From Ruegeria denitrificans (GTDB lineage Bacteria; Pseudomonadota; Alphaproteobacteria; Rhodobacterales; Rhodobacteraceae), in NCBI RefSeq assembly GCF_001458295.1, contig NZ_CYUD01000003.1, forward strand, positions 124,001 to 188,000: a stretch of 64,000 bases of DNA, in the 5' to 3' direction. The first letter of the stretch is position 1. Each line of letters starts with the position of its first letter. Position numbers and translations under genes: made by a program. The notes under the pieces were generated by a model. That model worked only from the letters and a program-made list of their open reading frames with translations. It ran no database searches and had not been told where the DNA came from. Below, piece after piece: positions 1 through 8,141 of the stretch.

Positions 1-398
1 ATGGTGCCGGTCTGCGCTGCGATCACGCCACCTGCCAGGTCAACGCCATCGGACATTGCGACATAGGCAGACGGATCCGGCGGCGTGTAATTGTGGGTGA
101 AGTCGATGACTTCGTCACGCTCGTCGGTGATCGACATACCAGCGATGATCGCATCGTAGTTGCCCGATACCAGGTTCGGAATGATCGAATCCCAGTCGTT
201 CTTGACCCATTCGCATTCCAGGTTGGCACGTTTGCACAGCTCATCGCCCAGCTCACGTTCAAACCCGTCGATCTCGCCCGCGTCATTGACGAAATTCCAC
301 GGTGCATAGGCACCCTCGGTGCCCAGACGGATGGTGTCCGCCATGGTCATGCCAGCGCTCAGCGCCAAGGCTGCAGTGGTCAGAATCAGTTTTTTCAT
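1..398 (-). CDS. Amino-acid ABC transporter periplasmic substrate-binding protein (3-prime end outside window)
   Basis: This is the N-terminal part (132 residues visible) of a family 3 (HisJ/ArgT-like) periplasmic solute-binding protein for polar or basic amino acids. It starts at an ATG at 396-398 with a clear Sec signal peptide: two lysines, a hydrophobic stretch and an Ala-Met-Ala cleavage site near residue 20. The mature part begins with the family pattern of an aromatic-rich ligand loop (AYAPWNF) followed by GFERELGDEL and, further on, a stretch ending in SITDERDEVIDFT that is diagnostic of this family. It lies 34 bases downstream of the ATPase gene on the same strand, so both belong to one transport operon whose permease genes probably lie beyond the window edge. 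The family assignment is secure; the exact substrate is not. Confidence 0.9.
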   Translation of the reverse strand, partial: MKKLILTTAALALSAGMTMADTIRLGTEGAYAPWNFVNDAGEIDGFERELGDELCKRANLECEWVKNDWDSIIPNLVSGNYDAIIAGMSITDERDEVIDFTHNYTPPDPSAYVAMSDGVDLAGGVIAAQTGT

Positions 399-432
399 TG
401 GATACTCCCCAGTTTTGTTTTCTGTCCTGAAG

Positions 433-1209
433 TTAAGCCGCCTGTGTGGCGGATAGAAAGCCCCTAAGTCGTTCGGATTCGGGGGACGTAAAGATATCTT
501 CCGGCAGACCCTCTTCTTCGATCAAGCCTTGATGCAGGAATACGACATGGCTCGAGATATCGGCAGCCATTTTCATGTCGTGGGTCACGATGATCATGGT
601 ACGGCCTTCGGCGGCCAGATCTTTGATCACCTTGATCACTTCCTGTTCCAGCTCGGGGTCCAGCGCCGAGGTGGGTTCGTCGAACAGCAACGCTTCGGGT
701 TCCATGCACAGGCCGCGGGCGATGGCTGCGCGCTGTTGCTGGCCACCCGACAACTGCGCCGGGTAGACATCGCATTTGTCGCCGATGCCGACCTTTTCCA
801 GGTATTTGCGAGCGCTGTCCTCAACCTCTTTCGGATCGCGGCCAAGAACTGTGACAGGGGCCTCCATCACGTTTTGCAGGATGGTCATGTGGGCCCACAG
901 ATTGAACTGCTGAAACACCATCGACAGGTTGGTACGGATGCGCATCACCTGTTTCGGGTCGGCGGGGCGGCGGTGGTGCAGGTCACCAGACCAGCGCACG
1001 GGTTCGCCCTTGAACAGAATCTCGCCCTGCTGGCTATCTTCCAGCAGGTTACAGCAACGCAGCAATGTGGATTTTCCTGATCCGGACGATCCGATCAACG
1101 AAACCACATCCCCGCGTCTTGCCGTAATATCGACCCCTTTCAGCACTTCGAGATGGCCGAAACTTTTGTGGAGGTTATTGATTTCGATAACGGGAGTGGA
1201 ATCTGTCAC
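433..1209 (-). CDS. Amino-acid ABC transporter ATP-binding protein
   Basis: This is the cytoplasmic ATPase of a polar amino-acid uptake ABC transporter (GlnQ/HisP/AotP family). It carries Walker A (GSSGSGKST), the signature LSGGQQQR, Walker B with D-loop (LLFDEPTSALD) and the H-loop histidine in IIVTHDM, all in order. I place the start at the GTG at 1207-1209, giving about 258 residues that begin just before the conserved VIEINNLHKSFG segment, which is normal for the family. An in-frame TTG at 1276-1278 would add 23 residues of low-complexity sequence and is less likely. The binding-protein gene follows immediately. The length of the Walker A to signature spacing and the HisP-like insert (HHRRPADPKQ) suggest a basic amino-acid transporter, but that is inference. 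Confidence 0.92.
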   Translation of the reverse strand: MTDSTPVIEINNLHKSFGHLEVLKGVDITARRGDVVSLIGSSGSGKSTLLRCCNLLEDSQQGEILFKGEPVRWSGDLHHRRPADPKQVMRIRTNLSMVFQQFNLWAHMTILQNVMEAPVTVLGRDPKEVEDSARKYLEKVGIGDKCDVYPAQLSGGQQQRAAIARGLCMEPEALLFDEPTSALDPELEQEVIKVIKDLAAEGRTMIIVTHDMKMAADISSHVVFLHQGLIEEEGLPEDIFTSPESERLRGFLSATQAA

Positions 1210-1346
1210 GGGTGGCCCATGTGTTGTCGGTGTTGGTGCGGTAATAGGGCGCAAAAATCGGGGCAATGCAATGCGCAATTGACATCATCGAGTGCTGAAA
1301 CCGTCAAATTGACCACACGTACTGACCAAAATGATCAGCAGACCGG

Positions 1347-2087
1347 TCAGATGGTATGATCCTGGGACGGATTGGGAACCGCCAGATAGTCGTCCGCTGA
1401 GATGTCGATCAGACCGCAGAGGTGAAGCAGGCCGCGGTCTTGTGGGGTCAGGTCATCAATTGCAGCTCGGACCGCACGAGCGATGTTTGACGCATCTTGC
1501 CCGGTGGCAGTGATATAGGGCAGGGCGGGCGTGGGCAGAGTCGTTCCAACCTCACGCATGGACTCGCCAAGATTGGAATGCGCCTTGAGCAATTCCCAAG
1601 TCAAAGCGTCCAGCGCAGCATAGTCAGCCCTGCCATCGGCCACTGCAGTGGCCGAGCGCGCATGCCCACCGGTTTCCAGTACGGCTTTGGGGCGCTGGTT
1701 GCGTGCCTTGAGATGAACCATCGGGGCAGCCCAACCTGATTGTGACAGGCCTTCATTATAGGCGAACGTACCCTCAGACAGCGCGCGCAGATCGCGTGGA
1801 TCGTTGCTTCGGGCCACAAAAACAGATCGGTAATGGCCGGGCGGGCAGCCTTCCAGCCCATAATCCGGCGTGCCGACCAGCTGCACTTTGCCGTGTAGGC
1901 GGGTGCGGTAGGGCATTCCGCAAGTTTGGGCAAAAGTAAGGTTCGGATGCTGCCAGACTTCCCAGAAATCGGCGCCTCGGGTCAGTCGATCCGGGCCATA
2001 ACCCAAATTGCCGCGAATCAACGCCCAGAACCGATCATTCGCAGACTGTAGCGCGGGCATGTCATACATGCCCAGCATTGCGATCAC
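1347..2087 (-). CDS. PhnD-like phosphate/phosphonate-binding-fold protein without signal peptide
   Basis: This 246-residue protein resembles the periplasmic binding proteins of phosphite/phosphonate transporters (PhnD family, PF12974): a hinge region FAQTCGMPYR, a VGTPDYGLEGCPPGHY segment, and a C-terminal half with the typical GRADYAALDALTW pattern. Unlike transport proteins it has no signal peptide and starts almost directly with the first beta strand, so a cytoplasmic place is likely. The GTG start (2085-2087) overlaps the stop of the TerB-like gene upstream in a GTGA arrangement, which implies translational coupling. ATG codons at residues 4 and 7 are possible alternative starts. No permease or ATPase of this transporter type is nearby. 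Function unknown; a ligand-sensing role is only a guess. Confidence 0.75.
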   Translation of the reverse strand: MIAMLGMYDMPALQSANDRFWALIRGNLGYGPDRLTRGADFWEVWQHPNLTFAQTCGMPYRTRLHGKVQLVGTPDYGLEGCPPGHYRSVFVARSNDPRDLRALSEGTFAYNEGLSQSGWAAPMVHLKARNQRPKAVLETGGHARSATAVADGRADYAALDALTWELLKAHSNLGESMREVGTTLPTPALPYITATGQDASNIARAVRAAIDDLTPQDRGLLHLCGLIDISADDYLAVPNPSQDHTI

Positions 2088-2521
2088 GACTTGGCAGCCT
2101 TTTGACGTGCCAGGGCCGAATCCACATCGCTGACCCCCAACAGGCTGACTACCAGCCGCAGCAGTGAATCTTCCTCACCTGTGCGATGTCCGTCGGCCAA
2201 AGCGACCGACCACATCGCCTGTACCACGGCCAGACGATCATCATAGGCGACGGCCTCTTTGATCGCGCGGGTAAAGCGGACGGTGTCCGGGGCCTCGGCC
2301 TCTAGGTCTTCGGCACGGGCTCGCAGGGCGGCGGCCTCAAACGGGGACAGGCCATAACGCTGGGTCGAAATCTTATCGATTCGGGCCATCTCGGTATCGG
2401 CATAGTCGTTGTCGGATCGGGCGATGCGTACCAACAGGGCCGTAAGGGCCAAGCGGGCATCATCATCGGCAAGCGGATCAGGGGCGGGCTGTGTCAGCCG
2501 GGACAGGAAATCACTAAACAT
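2084..2521 (-). CDS. TerB-like protein, copy 2
   Basis: This 145-residue protein belongs to the TerB/TerB-like all-helical family (tellurite resistance protein TerB fold). The family hallmark is visible near residues 22-55: an LALTALLVRIARSD helix, acidic residues after the first turn, and a second helix ending in the RIDKI region. A matching second repeat (YDDRLAVVQAMWSVALADG) occupies the C-terminal half. It lies 20 bases downstream of a paralogue with the same layout, and its stop overlaps the start of the PhnD-like gene. TerB proteins bind metal ions and sit near membrane-associated stress complexes in some bacteria; no other ter gene is present here, so tellurite resistance itself is not supported. 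Confidence 0.82.
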   Translation of the reverse strand: MFSDFLSRLTQPAPDPLADDDARLALTALLVRIARSDNDYADTEMARIDKISTQRYGLSPFEAAALRARAEDLEAEAPDTVRFTRAIKEAVAYDDRLAVVQAMWSVALADGHRTGEEDSLLRLVVSLLGVSDVDSALARQKAAKS

Positions 2522-2541
2522 GTGTTAGATATAGATGGCGC

Positions 2542-2991
2542 TTAGTGCTCTTCCAAGCTTCTTTGAACACGCTCGCGGGCGGTCGTACTGTCGTTAAAGC
2601 TTAGCCCCATGGCGATGCGTGCTTCTTCCACGATTTTGACTTCGCCCTCGTCCGAGTCGCCGTCGGCCAGAACGACCTCCCACAGCGCGTCCAGTGCGGC
2701 AAGGCGCTCGTGCAGGTCAGTGGTTTCGCGGATCAGCTTGCCGAACGTGTCGGTGTCAGGCGCGGCAGCGTGCAACTTTTCACAGGTGGCGCGGACCTTG
2801 GCGGCCTCGATCGCGTTGTGTTGATAGAGCCGCGCAAGGATGCGGTCGATCAAGCTGATTTCCTCAAGTTTATAGTCGCGATCCGCCTGCGCCACACGAA
2901 CCATAAGCGCACCCAAGGCCAACTCGGCATCAGGATCGGGCAGTTTATCGTGTTGCGGTGGGCGAAAAGCCTGAAAGAACTTCTTCAACAT
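2542..2991 (-). CDS. TerB-like protein, copy 1
   Basis: A 149-residue all-helical TerB-like protein, paralogous to the next gene on the same strand. The first repeat (ALGALMVRVAQADRDY) and second repeat (LHERLAALDALWEVVLADG) line up with those of its neighbour, and both contain the acidic clusters expected at the metal-binding site of the fold. Its ATG is at 2989-2991. Together with the second copy and the overlapping PhnD-like gene it forms a compact three-gene unit transcribed leftwards. The tandem duplication looks old, since the two proteins share pattern rather than close identity. Role unknown. Confidence 0.82.
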   Translation of the reverse strand: MLKKFFQAFRPPQHDKLPDPDAELALGALMVRVAQADRDYKLEEISLIDRILARLYQHNAIEAAKVRATCEKLHAAAPDTDTFGKLIRETTDLHERLAALDALWEVVLADGDSDEGEVKIVEEARIAMGLSFNDSTTARERVQRSLEEH

Positions 2992-3112
2992 GCGCTCAGG
3001 TTATTCCATATTTTGTGGGCCGCCAAGCACAGACCACCGGTCATAGGCCGAATGATCGCAACTTTGCCGGATTTGACAGAATCACGCTAAGAGCGACCCA
3101 CTCAAAGGTGGC

Positions 3113-3886
3113 TCAACCCGATTTAAGCGCTTGTTTTGCCTGTTCCTGCAACCAGCCCAGCATCTGCCGATAGGGGACAGGGCCATAGCTGATCCGGGCC
3201 ACGCCCAATGATGCCAGCGTAGTCGTGTCAGGGGTGCCGGGCAGGGCGATGATATTGACGGGCAGGTCTGTCGATTCGCACAGTCGGGCAATCAGCCCTT
3301 CATCCTTAAGCCCCGGTGCAAAGAAGCCGCTCGCCCCGGCATCGGCATAGGCTTTGGCCCGTGCGATTGCATCATCCAGCATTGTATCGTTATGGGTGTC
3401 AGGCTTTGCCTTCAGGAAGATATCCGTGCGGGCATTTATGAAGGCCGGGACAGCAGCAGCATCACAGCCTTCGCGCATGGCCCGGACACGTGCTTCCTGC
3501 GTTTCAATGTCGTAAAGGTCGCTCGTGCCAACGATCTGGTCCTCAAAATTAAAACCGATGACACCGGTTTCAAGCGCAAGTCGAACATTGGCGGCGACAC
3601 CCAGCACATCTTCGGCATAGGCACCTTCGAAATCCAGTGTCACGGGAAGGTCTACCGTTGCAACGATCCGGCGTGCATTGTCCAGGGCGGCATCCAGTGA
3701 GATTTTCTGCCCGTCCCCGAACCCCTGCGCCATTGCGACCGGAGCACTCCCGGTTGCAATCGCCTTGGCACCCGCATCGCGCACGGCCCCAGCGCTGCCC
3801 GGATCCCAGATATTGTACAGGATGACCGGCTCGCCCTTTTTGTGTAGGGCGGCGAATTCTTCTGCTTGGGTATTCTGGTTGGTCAT
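3113..3886 (-). CDS. Isocitrate lyase / PEP phosphonomutase family protein
   Basis: A 257-residue TIM-barrel enzyme of the PEP mutase/isocitrate lyase superfamily, which makes or breaks C-C or C-P bonds in alpha-oxycarboxylates using Mg2+. The Mg-binding strand is visible as LDFEGAYAED around residue 83, preceded by GSAPVAMAQGFGDG and followed by NARTDIF. The isocitrate-lyase signature KKCGH is absent, so it is neither a true isocitrate lyase nor a standard methylisocitrate lyase. Length fits the small uncharacterised PEP-mutase-like subgroup. The ATG at 3884-3886 is preceded by an AGGAG box. No phosphonate genes flank it, so the substrate cannot be given; oxaloacetate-hydrolase-like or C-C lyase activity are possible. 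Confidence 0.85.
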   Translation of the reverse strand: MTNQNTQAEEFAALHKKGEPVILYNIWDPGSAGAVRDAGAKAIATGSAPVAMAQGFGDGQKISLDAALDNARRIVATVDLPVTLDFEGAYAEDVLGVAANVRLALETGVIGFNFEDQIVGTSDLYDIETQEARVRAMREGCDAAAVPAFINARTDIFLKAKPDTHNDTMLDDAIARAKAYADAGASGFFAPGLKDEGLIARLCESTDLPVNIIALPGTPDTTTLASLGVARISYGPVPYRQMLGWLQEQAKQALKSG

Positions 3887-3987
3887 GCCGGTCTCCTGTC
3901 GCTGCTATGGCGGCAGTTAACCGTGCAAACCGTCGGCGCGTAAAGATGTTTCGCGCCGACCGACACAATACAGTGATCTGTCCGCGA

Positions 3988-5631
3988 TCAGACCAGTCGC
4001 GAGCTGTCCTTTGCGGCACGCACGAAGTCGCGGAACAGGGGGTGCGGGTCAAACGGTTTGGATTTCAGCTCGGGATGATACTGCACACCGATGAACCACG
4101 GATGATCCGACCATTCGACGATCTCGGGTAAACGCCCATCCGGTGACATACCCGAAAAGTTCAGGCCAGCCTTTTCCAGCTTTTCACGGTACTTGATGTC
4201 TACTTCATAGCGGTGACGGTGACGTTCCTCGATCTGCGTGCCGCCATAAACCTCAGCCACTTTCGAGCCCTCGGCCAGCACCGCATTATATGCGCCAAGA
4301 CGCATAGTGCCGCCTTTGTCGTCGCCGACTTTGCGCTCAACCTTGTGGTTACCCTGCACCCATTCTTTCAGGTGATAGACCACCGGCTCAAAACGCCGTT
4401 TTCCAGCTTCGTGGTCGAATTCCTCGGAGCCTGCTTCGGCGATACCAGCAGCGTTTCGCGCCGCTTCGATCACGGCCATTTGCATGCCCAGACAGATGCC
4501 CAGATAGGGCACCTTGTGTTCGCGCGCATATTGCGCCGCTTTGATCTTGCCCTCGGTGCCACGTTCGCCAAATCCACCTGGCACAAGGATTGCGTGGAAG
4601 CCTTCCAGATGGGGGGCGGCGTCTTCGGTATCGAATACCTCGGCATCGACCCACTCGACCTTGACCCTAACCCGGTTGGCCATGCCGCCGTGGGTCAGTG
4701 CCTCGGCAATCGACTTATAAGCGTCTTCCAACTGAGTGTATTTGCCAACGATGGCAACCTTCACTTCGCCTTCGGCGTTGTGGATGCGGTCGCTGACATC
4801 TTCCCATTTGGTCAGATCGGGTTTTGGGGCCGGGCTGATCTGGAATGCGTCCAGTACGGCCTGATCCAGACCTTCGCGGTGATAGGCCAGCGGGGCGTCA
4901 TAAATGGTCGAAAGGTCCTGTGCCGCAATCACGCTGTCGGGCCGCACATTGCAGAACAAGGCCAGCTTTTCACGCTCTTTGGTCGGGATCGGGCCCTCGG
5001 AGCGACAAACCAGAATGTCAGGGGCCAAACCGATCGAGCGCAGCTCTTTGACCGAGTGTTGGGTCGGTTTGGTTTTCAACTCGCCCGATGCCTTGATGTA
5101 GGGCAGCAGGGTCAGGTGCATGAAAAGGCACTGACCACGGGGCTTGTCCTGGCTGAACTGACGGATGGCTTCGAAAAAGGGCAGGCCCTCGATATCGCCG
5201 ACGGTGCCACCGATTTCACACAGCATGAAATCGACCTCATCCTCACCAATCGAGATGAAATCCTTGATCTCGTTGGTGACGTGCGGGATCACCTGAATGG
5301 TCTTGCCGAGGTAGTCGCCGCGGCGTTCCTTTTCCAGCACGTTGGAATAAATCCGTCCCGAGCTGACCGAGTCGGTCTTGCGGGCAGCCACACCAGTGAA
5401 ACGCTCATAGTGGCCCAGATCCAAATCGGTCTCGGCCCCGTCATCGGTAACGAACACCTCGCCATGTTCGAACGGCGACATCGTGCCCGGATCGACGTTC
5501 AAGTAGGGGTCCAGTTTGCGCAGACGCACCGAATATCCCCGTGCTTGCAACAGCGCGCCCAAAGCCGCCGAAGCCAGTCCTTTGCCCAAAGACGAAACCA
5601 CACCACCAGTGATGAAAATAAAACGCGCCAT
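3988..5631 (-). CDS. pyrG: CTP synthase
   Basis: CTP synthase converts UTP, ATP and glutamine to CTP in the last step of pyrimidine nucleotide synthesis. The protein has 547 residues, the usual length. The N-terminal synthetase domain opens with [17 protein letters not shown] (P-loop-like ATP site), and the C-terminal class I glutamine amidotransferase domain contains the nucleophile motif GICLGMQ and the HPE of the His-Glu pair (VQYHPEL). I start at the ATG at 5629-5631 because family members begin with this MARFIF sequence; the open frame continues 39 codons further upstream without homology. It is downstream of secG on the same strand, with about 160 bases between them. Confidence 0.98.
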   Translation of the reverse strand: MARFIFITGGVVSSLGKGLASAALGALLQARGYSVRLRKLDPYLNVDPGTMSPFEHGEVFVTDDGAETDLDLGHYERFTGVAARKTDSVSSGRIYSNVLEKERRGDYLGKTIQVIPHVTNEIKDFISIGEDEVDFMLCEIGGTVGDIEGLPFFEAIRQFSQDKPRGQCLFMHLTLLPYIKASGELKTKPTQHSVKELRSIGLAPDILVCRSEGPIPTKEREKLALFCNVRPDSVIAAQDLSTIYDAPLAYHREGLDQAVLDAFQISPAPKPDLTKWEDVSDRIHNAEGEVKVAIVGKYTQLEDAYKSIAEALTHGGMANRVRVKVEWVDAEVFDTEDAAPHLEGFHAILVPGGFGERGTEGKIKAAQYAREHKVPYLGICLGMQMAVIEAARNAAGIAEAGSEEFDHEAGKRRFEPVVYHLKEWVQGNHKVERKVGDDKGGTMRLGAYNAVLAEGSKVAEVYGGTQIEERHRHRYEVDIKYREKLEKAGLNFSGMSPDGRLPEIVEWSDHPWFIGVQYHPELKSKPFDPHPLFRDFVRAAKDSSRLV

Positions 5632-5790
5632 GTTTTTCGGCTGCTCCCGTGAGACGTCAAAATCAGCTGCCCGACGGTTCCGAAAAACCGCTGCATCACG
5701 GGACTTCACGTATAAAGGATTCGCGCCAATAGCGCAAGAGAACCGCAAGATGCTGTTGCAGTCCTCTTTCAGGTTTCTAGGTTTTGTGGA

Positions 5791-6156
5791 TCAGTTGGCC
5801 TGCGGAATCAAAGGCGCGTTGTCGCCCTGCGCCGGAGGCAGCAGATCATCCGCCGACGGAACCGCCGGAGTGCTTTCTTCGGTTGCCGCAGGTGCCGGAA
5901 CGCCCAATCTGTCGATTACCGAGCTGCCAGAAGATTTCTGAGCCGCCAGAATCGTCAGCGTGATTGAGGTCACGATAAAGCAGGCTGCCAGAATCCAGGT
6001 CACCTTTCCCAAAGCGGTCGCTGCCGCACGACCCGTCATGGCGCCACCGCCGCCGCCACCCATACCAAGGCCACCGCCTTCGGACCGCTGCATCAGAACA
6101 ACGGCAATCAGGCCCAAGGCCAAGAGGAGGTGGATGATGAGAACGACGTTTTCCAT
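5791..6156 (-). CDS. secG: Preprotein translocase subunit SecG
   Basis: SecG is the small non-essential subunit of the SecYEG protein-export channel in the inner membrane. The 121-residue protein has the two expected membrane segments (about residues 4-22 and 56-75) separated by the family loop VLMQRSEGGGLGMGGGGG, which is diagnostic. The C-terminal tail is Ala/Pro/Ser-rich and probably disordered, as in other alphaproteobacteria. The start at the ATG at 6154-6156 (ENVVLIIHLLLAL) fits the family; the open frame extends 27 codons upstream without support. It precedes pyrG on the minus strand and is divergent from the nitrile hydratase operon. Confidence 0.95.
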   Translation of the reverse strand: MENVVLIIHLLLALGLIAVVLMQRSEGGGLGMGGGGGGAMTGRAAATALGKVTWILAACFIVTSITLTILAAQKSSGSSVIDRLGVPAPAATEESTPAVPSADDLLPPAQGDNAPLIPQAN

Positions 6157-6306
6157 GGTGTTCCTGTACAGCGTGGCGTGTATCGCGTGGTACTTATGCA
6201 AGTTTGCCTTCGGGGGCAAGGGATGAGTTGGCATCACGAATGGTGATATTCCAGATCACAGCAAAGGGACTGGACAGGCGGATGATCCGTAACGCAGGCT
6301 GCGGCC

Positions 6307-6921
6307 ATGCCTCATGACGATCACGACCACCCGCACGCCCTGTTGCCGCCCGATCCCGCGCTTCGAGTTAAAGCGCTTGAGACGATTCTGACCCGTAAGG
6401 GCCTGATCGACCCTGCAGCGTTGGATGAGATTATCGATACGTATCAGAACAAGATTGGCCCGCAAAACGGCGCGTGCGTTGTCGCCAAAGCTTGGTCCGA
6501 TCCTGCGTTCAAGCAAGCCCTGCTTGCGGACGCGACGCAGGTTGTTGCTGATCTTGGTTTTTACGGCCGACAAGGCGAGCACATTGTAGTGGTTGAGAAT
6601 ACGCCGGATCAGCACAACATGGTCGTTTGTACTTTGTGCAGCTGCTACCCGTGGCCTCTGCTGGGTATTCCGCCGGGCTGGTACAAGTCTGATGCCTATC
6701 GTGCCCGGGCCGTGCGCGAGCCGCGCAAAGTCTTGGCCGAATTTGGTGTCACATTGCCGCCCGAGACGGCCGTGCGCGTATGGGATTCGACTGCCGAGAT
6801 TCGCTACCTCGTGTTGCCGATGCGCCCGGAAGGGTCAGATGGGTTGGACGAAGGCGATCAAGCCGCGCTGGTCACCCGTGATAGCATGATTGGCACAGGT
6901 CTGCCCATGGTGCCGTCATGA
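6307..6921 (+). CDS. nthA: Nitrile hydratase alpha subunit, cobalt type
   Basis: Nitrile hydratase hydrates nitriles to amides. The alpha subunit holds the metal through a claw of three cysteines, one serine and backbone nitrogens, two of the cysteines being oxidised in the mature enzyme. The claw is visible as [10 protein letters not shown] at about residues 108-117. Threonine after the first cysteine and tyrosine after the last are the marks of the cobalt (not iron) class. The 204-residue length is normal. Its histidine-rich N-terminus ([12 protein letters not shown]) could help bind metal. The start codon has only a weak upstream ribosome site. The stop overlaps the beta-subunit start (ATGA at 6918-6921). 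No aldoxime dehydratase or amidase lies beside it. Confidence 0.96.
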   Translation: MPHDDHDHPHALLPPDPALRVKALETILTRKGLIDPAALDEIIDTYQNKIGPQNGACVVAKAWSDPAFKQALLADATQVVADLGFYGRQGEHIVVVENTPDQHNMVVCTLCSCYPWPLLGIPPGWYKSDAYRARAVREPRKVLAEFGVTLPPETAVRVWDSTAEIRYLVLPMRPEGSDGLDEGDQAALVTRDSMIGTGLPMVPS

Positions 6922-7595
6922 CCCGCGTACACGATATGGGCGGCCGGTTCGGGGACGGTCCGGTTAGGCCCGAGGCCAAAGATGCCCCGGTATTTGCTGA
7001 GGACTGGCACGGTCGCGCATTGGCCGTGACTCTGGCAACGGGGTTTCTGGGGCAATGGAACATCGACGTTTCGCGCCATGCGCGCGAAAGGCTGTCGCCC
7101 AAGGACTACACGCGATTCTCCTATTACGAAAAGTGGATATCCGGTTTGGCCGACCTGCTGGTCGAGAAGGGTGTGCTGACCTTAGATGACTTGTCGGGCG
7201 CGGGCACTGAAGACCCACACCCATTGGCAGCCCGTGTTCTGAAAGCAGGGACCGTTTCAGGAGCCTTGGCCAAAGGCGGGCCAGCGGATCGGCCTTCGGA
7301 CGTGCCGATACAGTTTGAGGTCGGGCAGAATGTACGCACTGTGAAGCTTGCAGCCAATCGTTTGGTGACAGGCGGCCATACGCGGCTGCCGATTTATGCG
7401 GCAGGGGCAAATGGCCGAATTTTGCGGCTGCACGGCACGCATGTCCTGCCGGATTCAAATGCACACGGGTTGGGCGAGGCCCCGGAACCCCTCTATGCGG
7501 TGGCGTTTGCCGCGTTTGAACTGTGGGCTAATCCGGAGCATCCGAATGATGAGGTGGTTCTGGACCTGTGGCAAAGCTATCTGGAGCCCGCATGA
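6918..7595 (+). CDS. nthB: Nitrile hydratase beta subunit
   Basis: The 225-residue beta subunit forms the heterodimer with NthA and contributes arginines that hydrogen-bond the oxidised cysteines. It begins with the family pattern [13 protein letters not shown], has the helical N-terminal part ([20 protein letters not shown] ... YYEKW), and ends with the SH3-like barrel seen as [10 protein letters not shown] ... HTRLPIYA and a final [11 protein letters not shown] strand. It overlaps nthA by four bases and the activator gene by four bases, so all three genes are translationally coupled. Order alpha-beta-activator is more like the iron-enzyme operons, although the alpha subunit is of cobalt type. 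Confidence 0.95.
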   Translation: MTRVHDMGGRFGDGPVRPEAKDAPVFAEDWHGRALAVTLATGFLGQWNIDVSRHARERLSPKDYTRFSYYEKWISGLADLLVEKGVLTLDDLSGAGTEDPHPLAARVLKAGTVSGALAKGGPADRPSDVPIQFEVGQNVRTVKLAANRLVTGGHTRLPIYAAGANGRILRLHGTHVLPDSNAHGLGEAPEPLYAVAFAAFELWANPEHPNDEVVLDLWQSYLEPA

Positions 7596-7930
7596 ACACC
7601 CGCGTCACTCATTCTGCGCCAGAGCCGGTTTTCGCCGAACCCTGGCACGCGCAGGTCTTTGCCGTGACTGTGGCTTTGAATGAGGCTGGACGATTCGAAT
7701 GGTCCGACTGGGCAGAACGGTTTTCTCAAACTCTGAAAATGCACGGTCTGGACCGGGAGCTGGATGGCGGAGATGACTATTTCCACGCATGGTTGGAAAC
7801 CCTGGAGCAATTACTGATTGAGCAGGGGGCGGCTGAATTTGATGACATTCAGCAATTGAGAAATGCCTGGGAAAAGGCCTATCTGACAACGCCACACGGT
7901 CAGCCGGTGCATTTGGCGGCAAGCGAATAA
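7592..7930 (+). CDS. Nitrile hydratase accessory protein (NhlE-type cobalt-insertion chaperone)
   Basis: This 112-residue protein resembles the N-terminal helical half of nitrile hydratase beta: compare its FAEPWHAQVFAVTVALNEAG with [20 protein letters not shown] of NthB, followed in both by a W/Y-rich segment and an acidic LLIEQGA / LLVEKGV helix. Proteins of this kind (NhlE, P14K) are known to form a complex with alpha and to deliver cobalt-loaded, oxidised alpha by subunit swapping. I start at the ATG at 7592, where an ATGA overlap joins it to nthB; the open frame reaches 24 bases further upstream. Its presence supports the cobalt assignment. A hairpin-rich repeat region follows. Confidence 0.9.
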   Translation: MNTRVTHSAPEPVFAEPWHAQVFAVTVALNEAGRFEWSDWAERFSQTLKMHGLDRELDGGDDYFHAWLETLEQLLIEQGAAEFDDIQQLRNAWEKAYLTTPHGQPVHLAASE

Positions 7931-8040
7931 GGGGCGCTGCCCCCGCGGCCCGTTCCGGGCAACTCCCCCTAGATATTTCTGGCCAGATGAACAGGGGGTC
8001 CGGTCTTCATCTGGCGAAAACCCCTCCGCCGGAGGCACCT
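7930..8040. repeat. Pair of inverted intergenic repeat elements with hairpins
   Basis: The gap between the nitrile hydratase operon and purA holds a GGGGC-GCT-GCCCC hairpin (7931-7943) and two inverted copies of a short module. The module has a CTCC block, an A/T-rich GATATTT-like centre and CCAGATGAA. CCAGATGAA (7983-7991) and TTCATCTGG (8006-8014) form a perfect 9-base inverted repeat with a 14-base spacer, and CCTCCG-C-CGGAGG (8023-8035) forms a second hairpin. A related module occurs at 24990-25018. Such dispersed elements are, as I recall, common at gene ends in Rhodobacteraceae; here they may also terminate transcription. Confidence 0.7.
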
Positions 8041-8141
8041 TGCGCAGCGTGGTTCTGAACTGCGGCGAATTACCGGTTTCCCTGCCGCTTTGTCCTCGCT
8101 ATACGAGCCGAGTTTGATAATTCAGCGCAAAAGGACCGGAT

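Noticed and set aside
1..2991. Tellurite resistance operon
   Set aside because: Only TerB-like proteins are present; no TerC, TerD/E/Z or TehB is found near them.
3113..3886. Phosphonate biosynthesis locus because of the PEP-mutase-like enzyme and the PhnD-like protein
   Set aside because: The PhnD-like protein lacks transporter partners and no phosphonopyruvate decarboxylase or aminotransferase lies beside the mutase-like gene.
4213..5652. A 479-codon open frame on plus
   Set aside because: It is antisense to pyrG and has no family motif; long shadow frames are normal in GC-rich genes.
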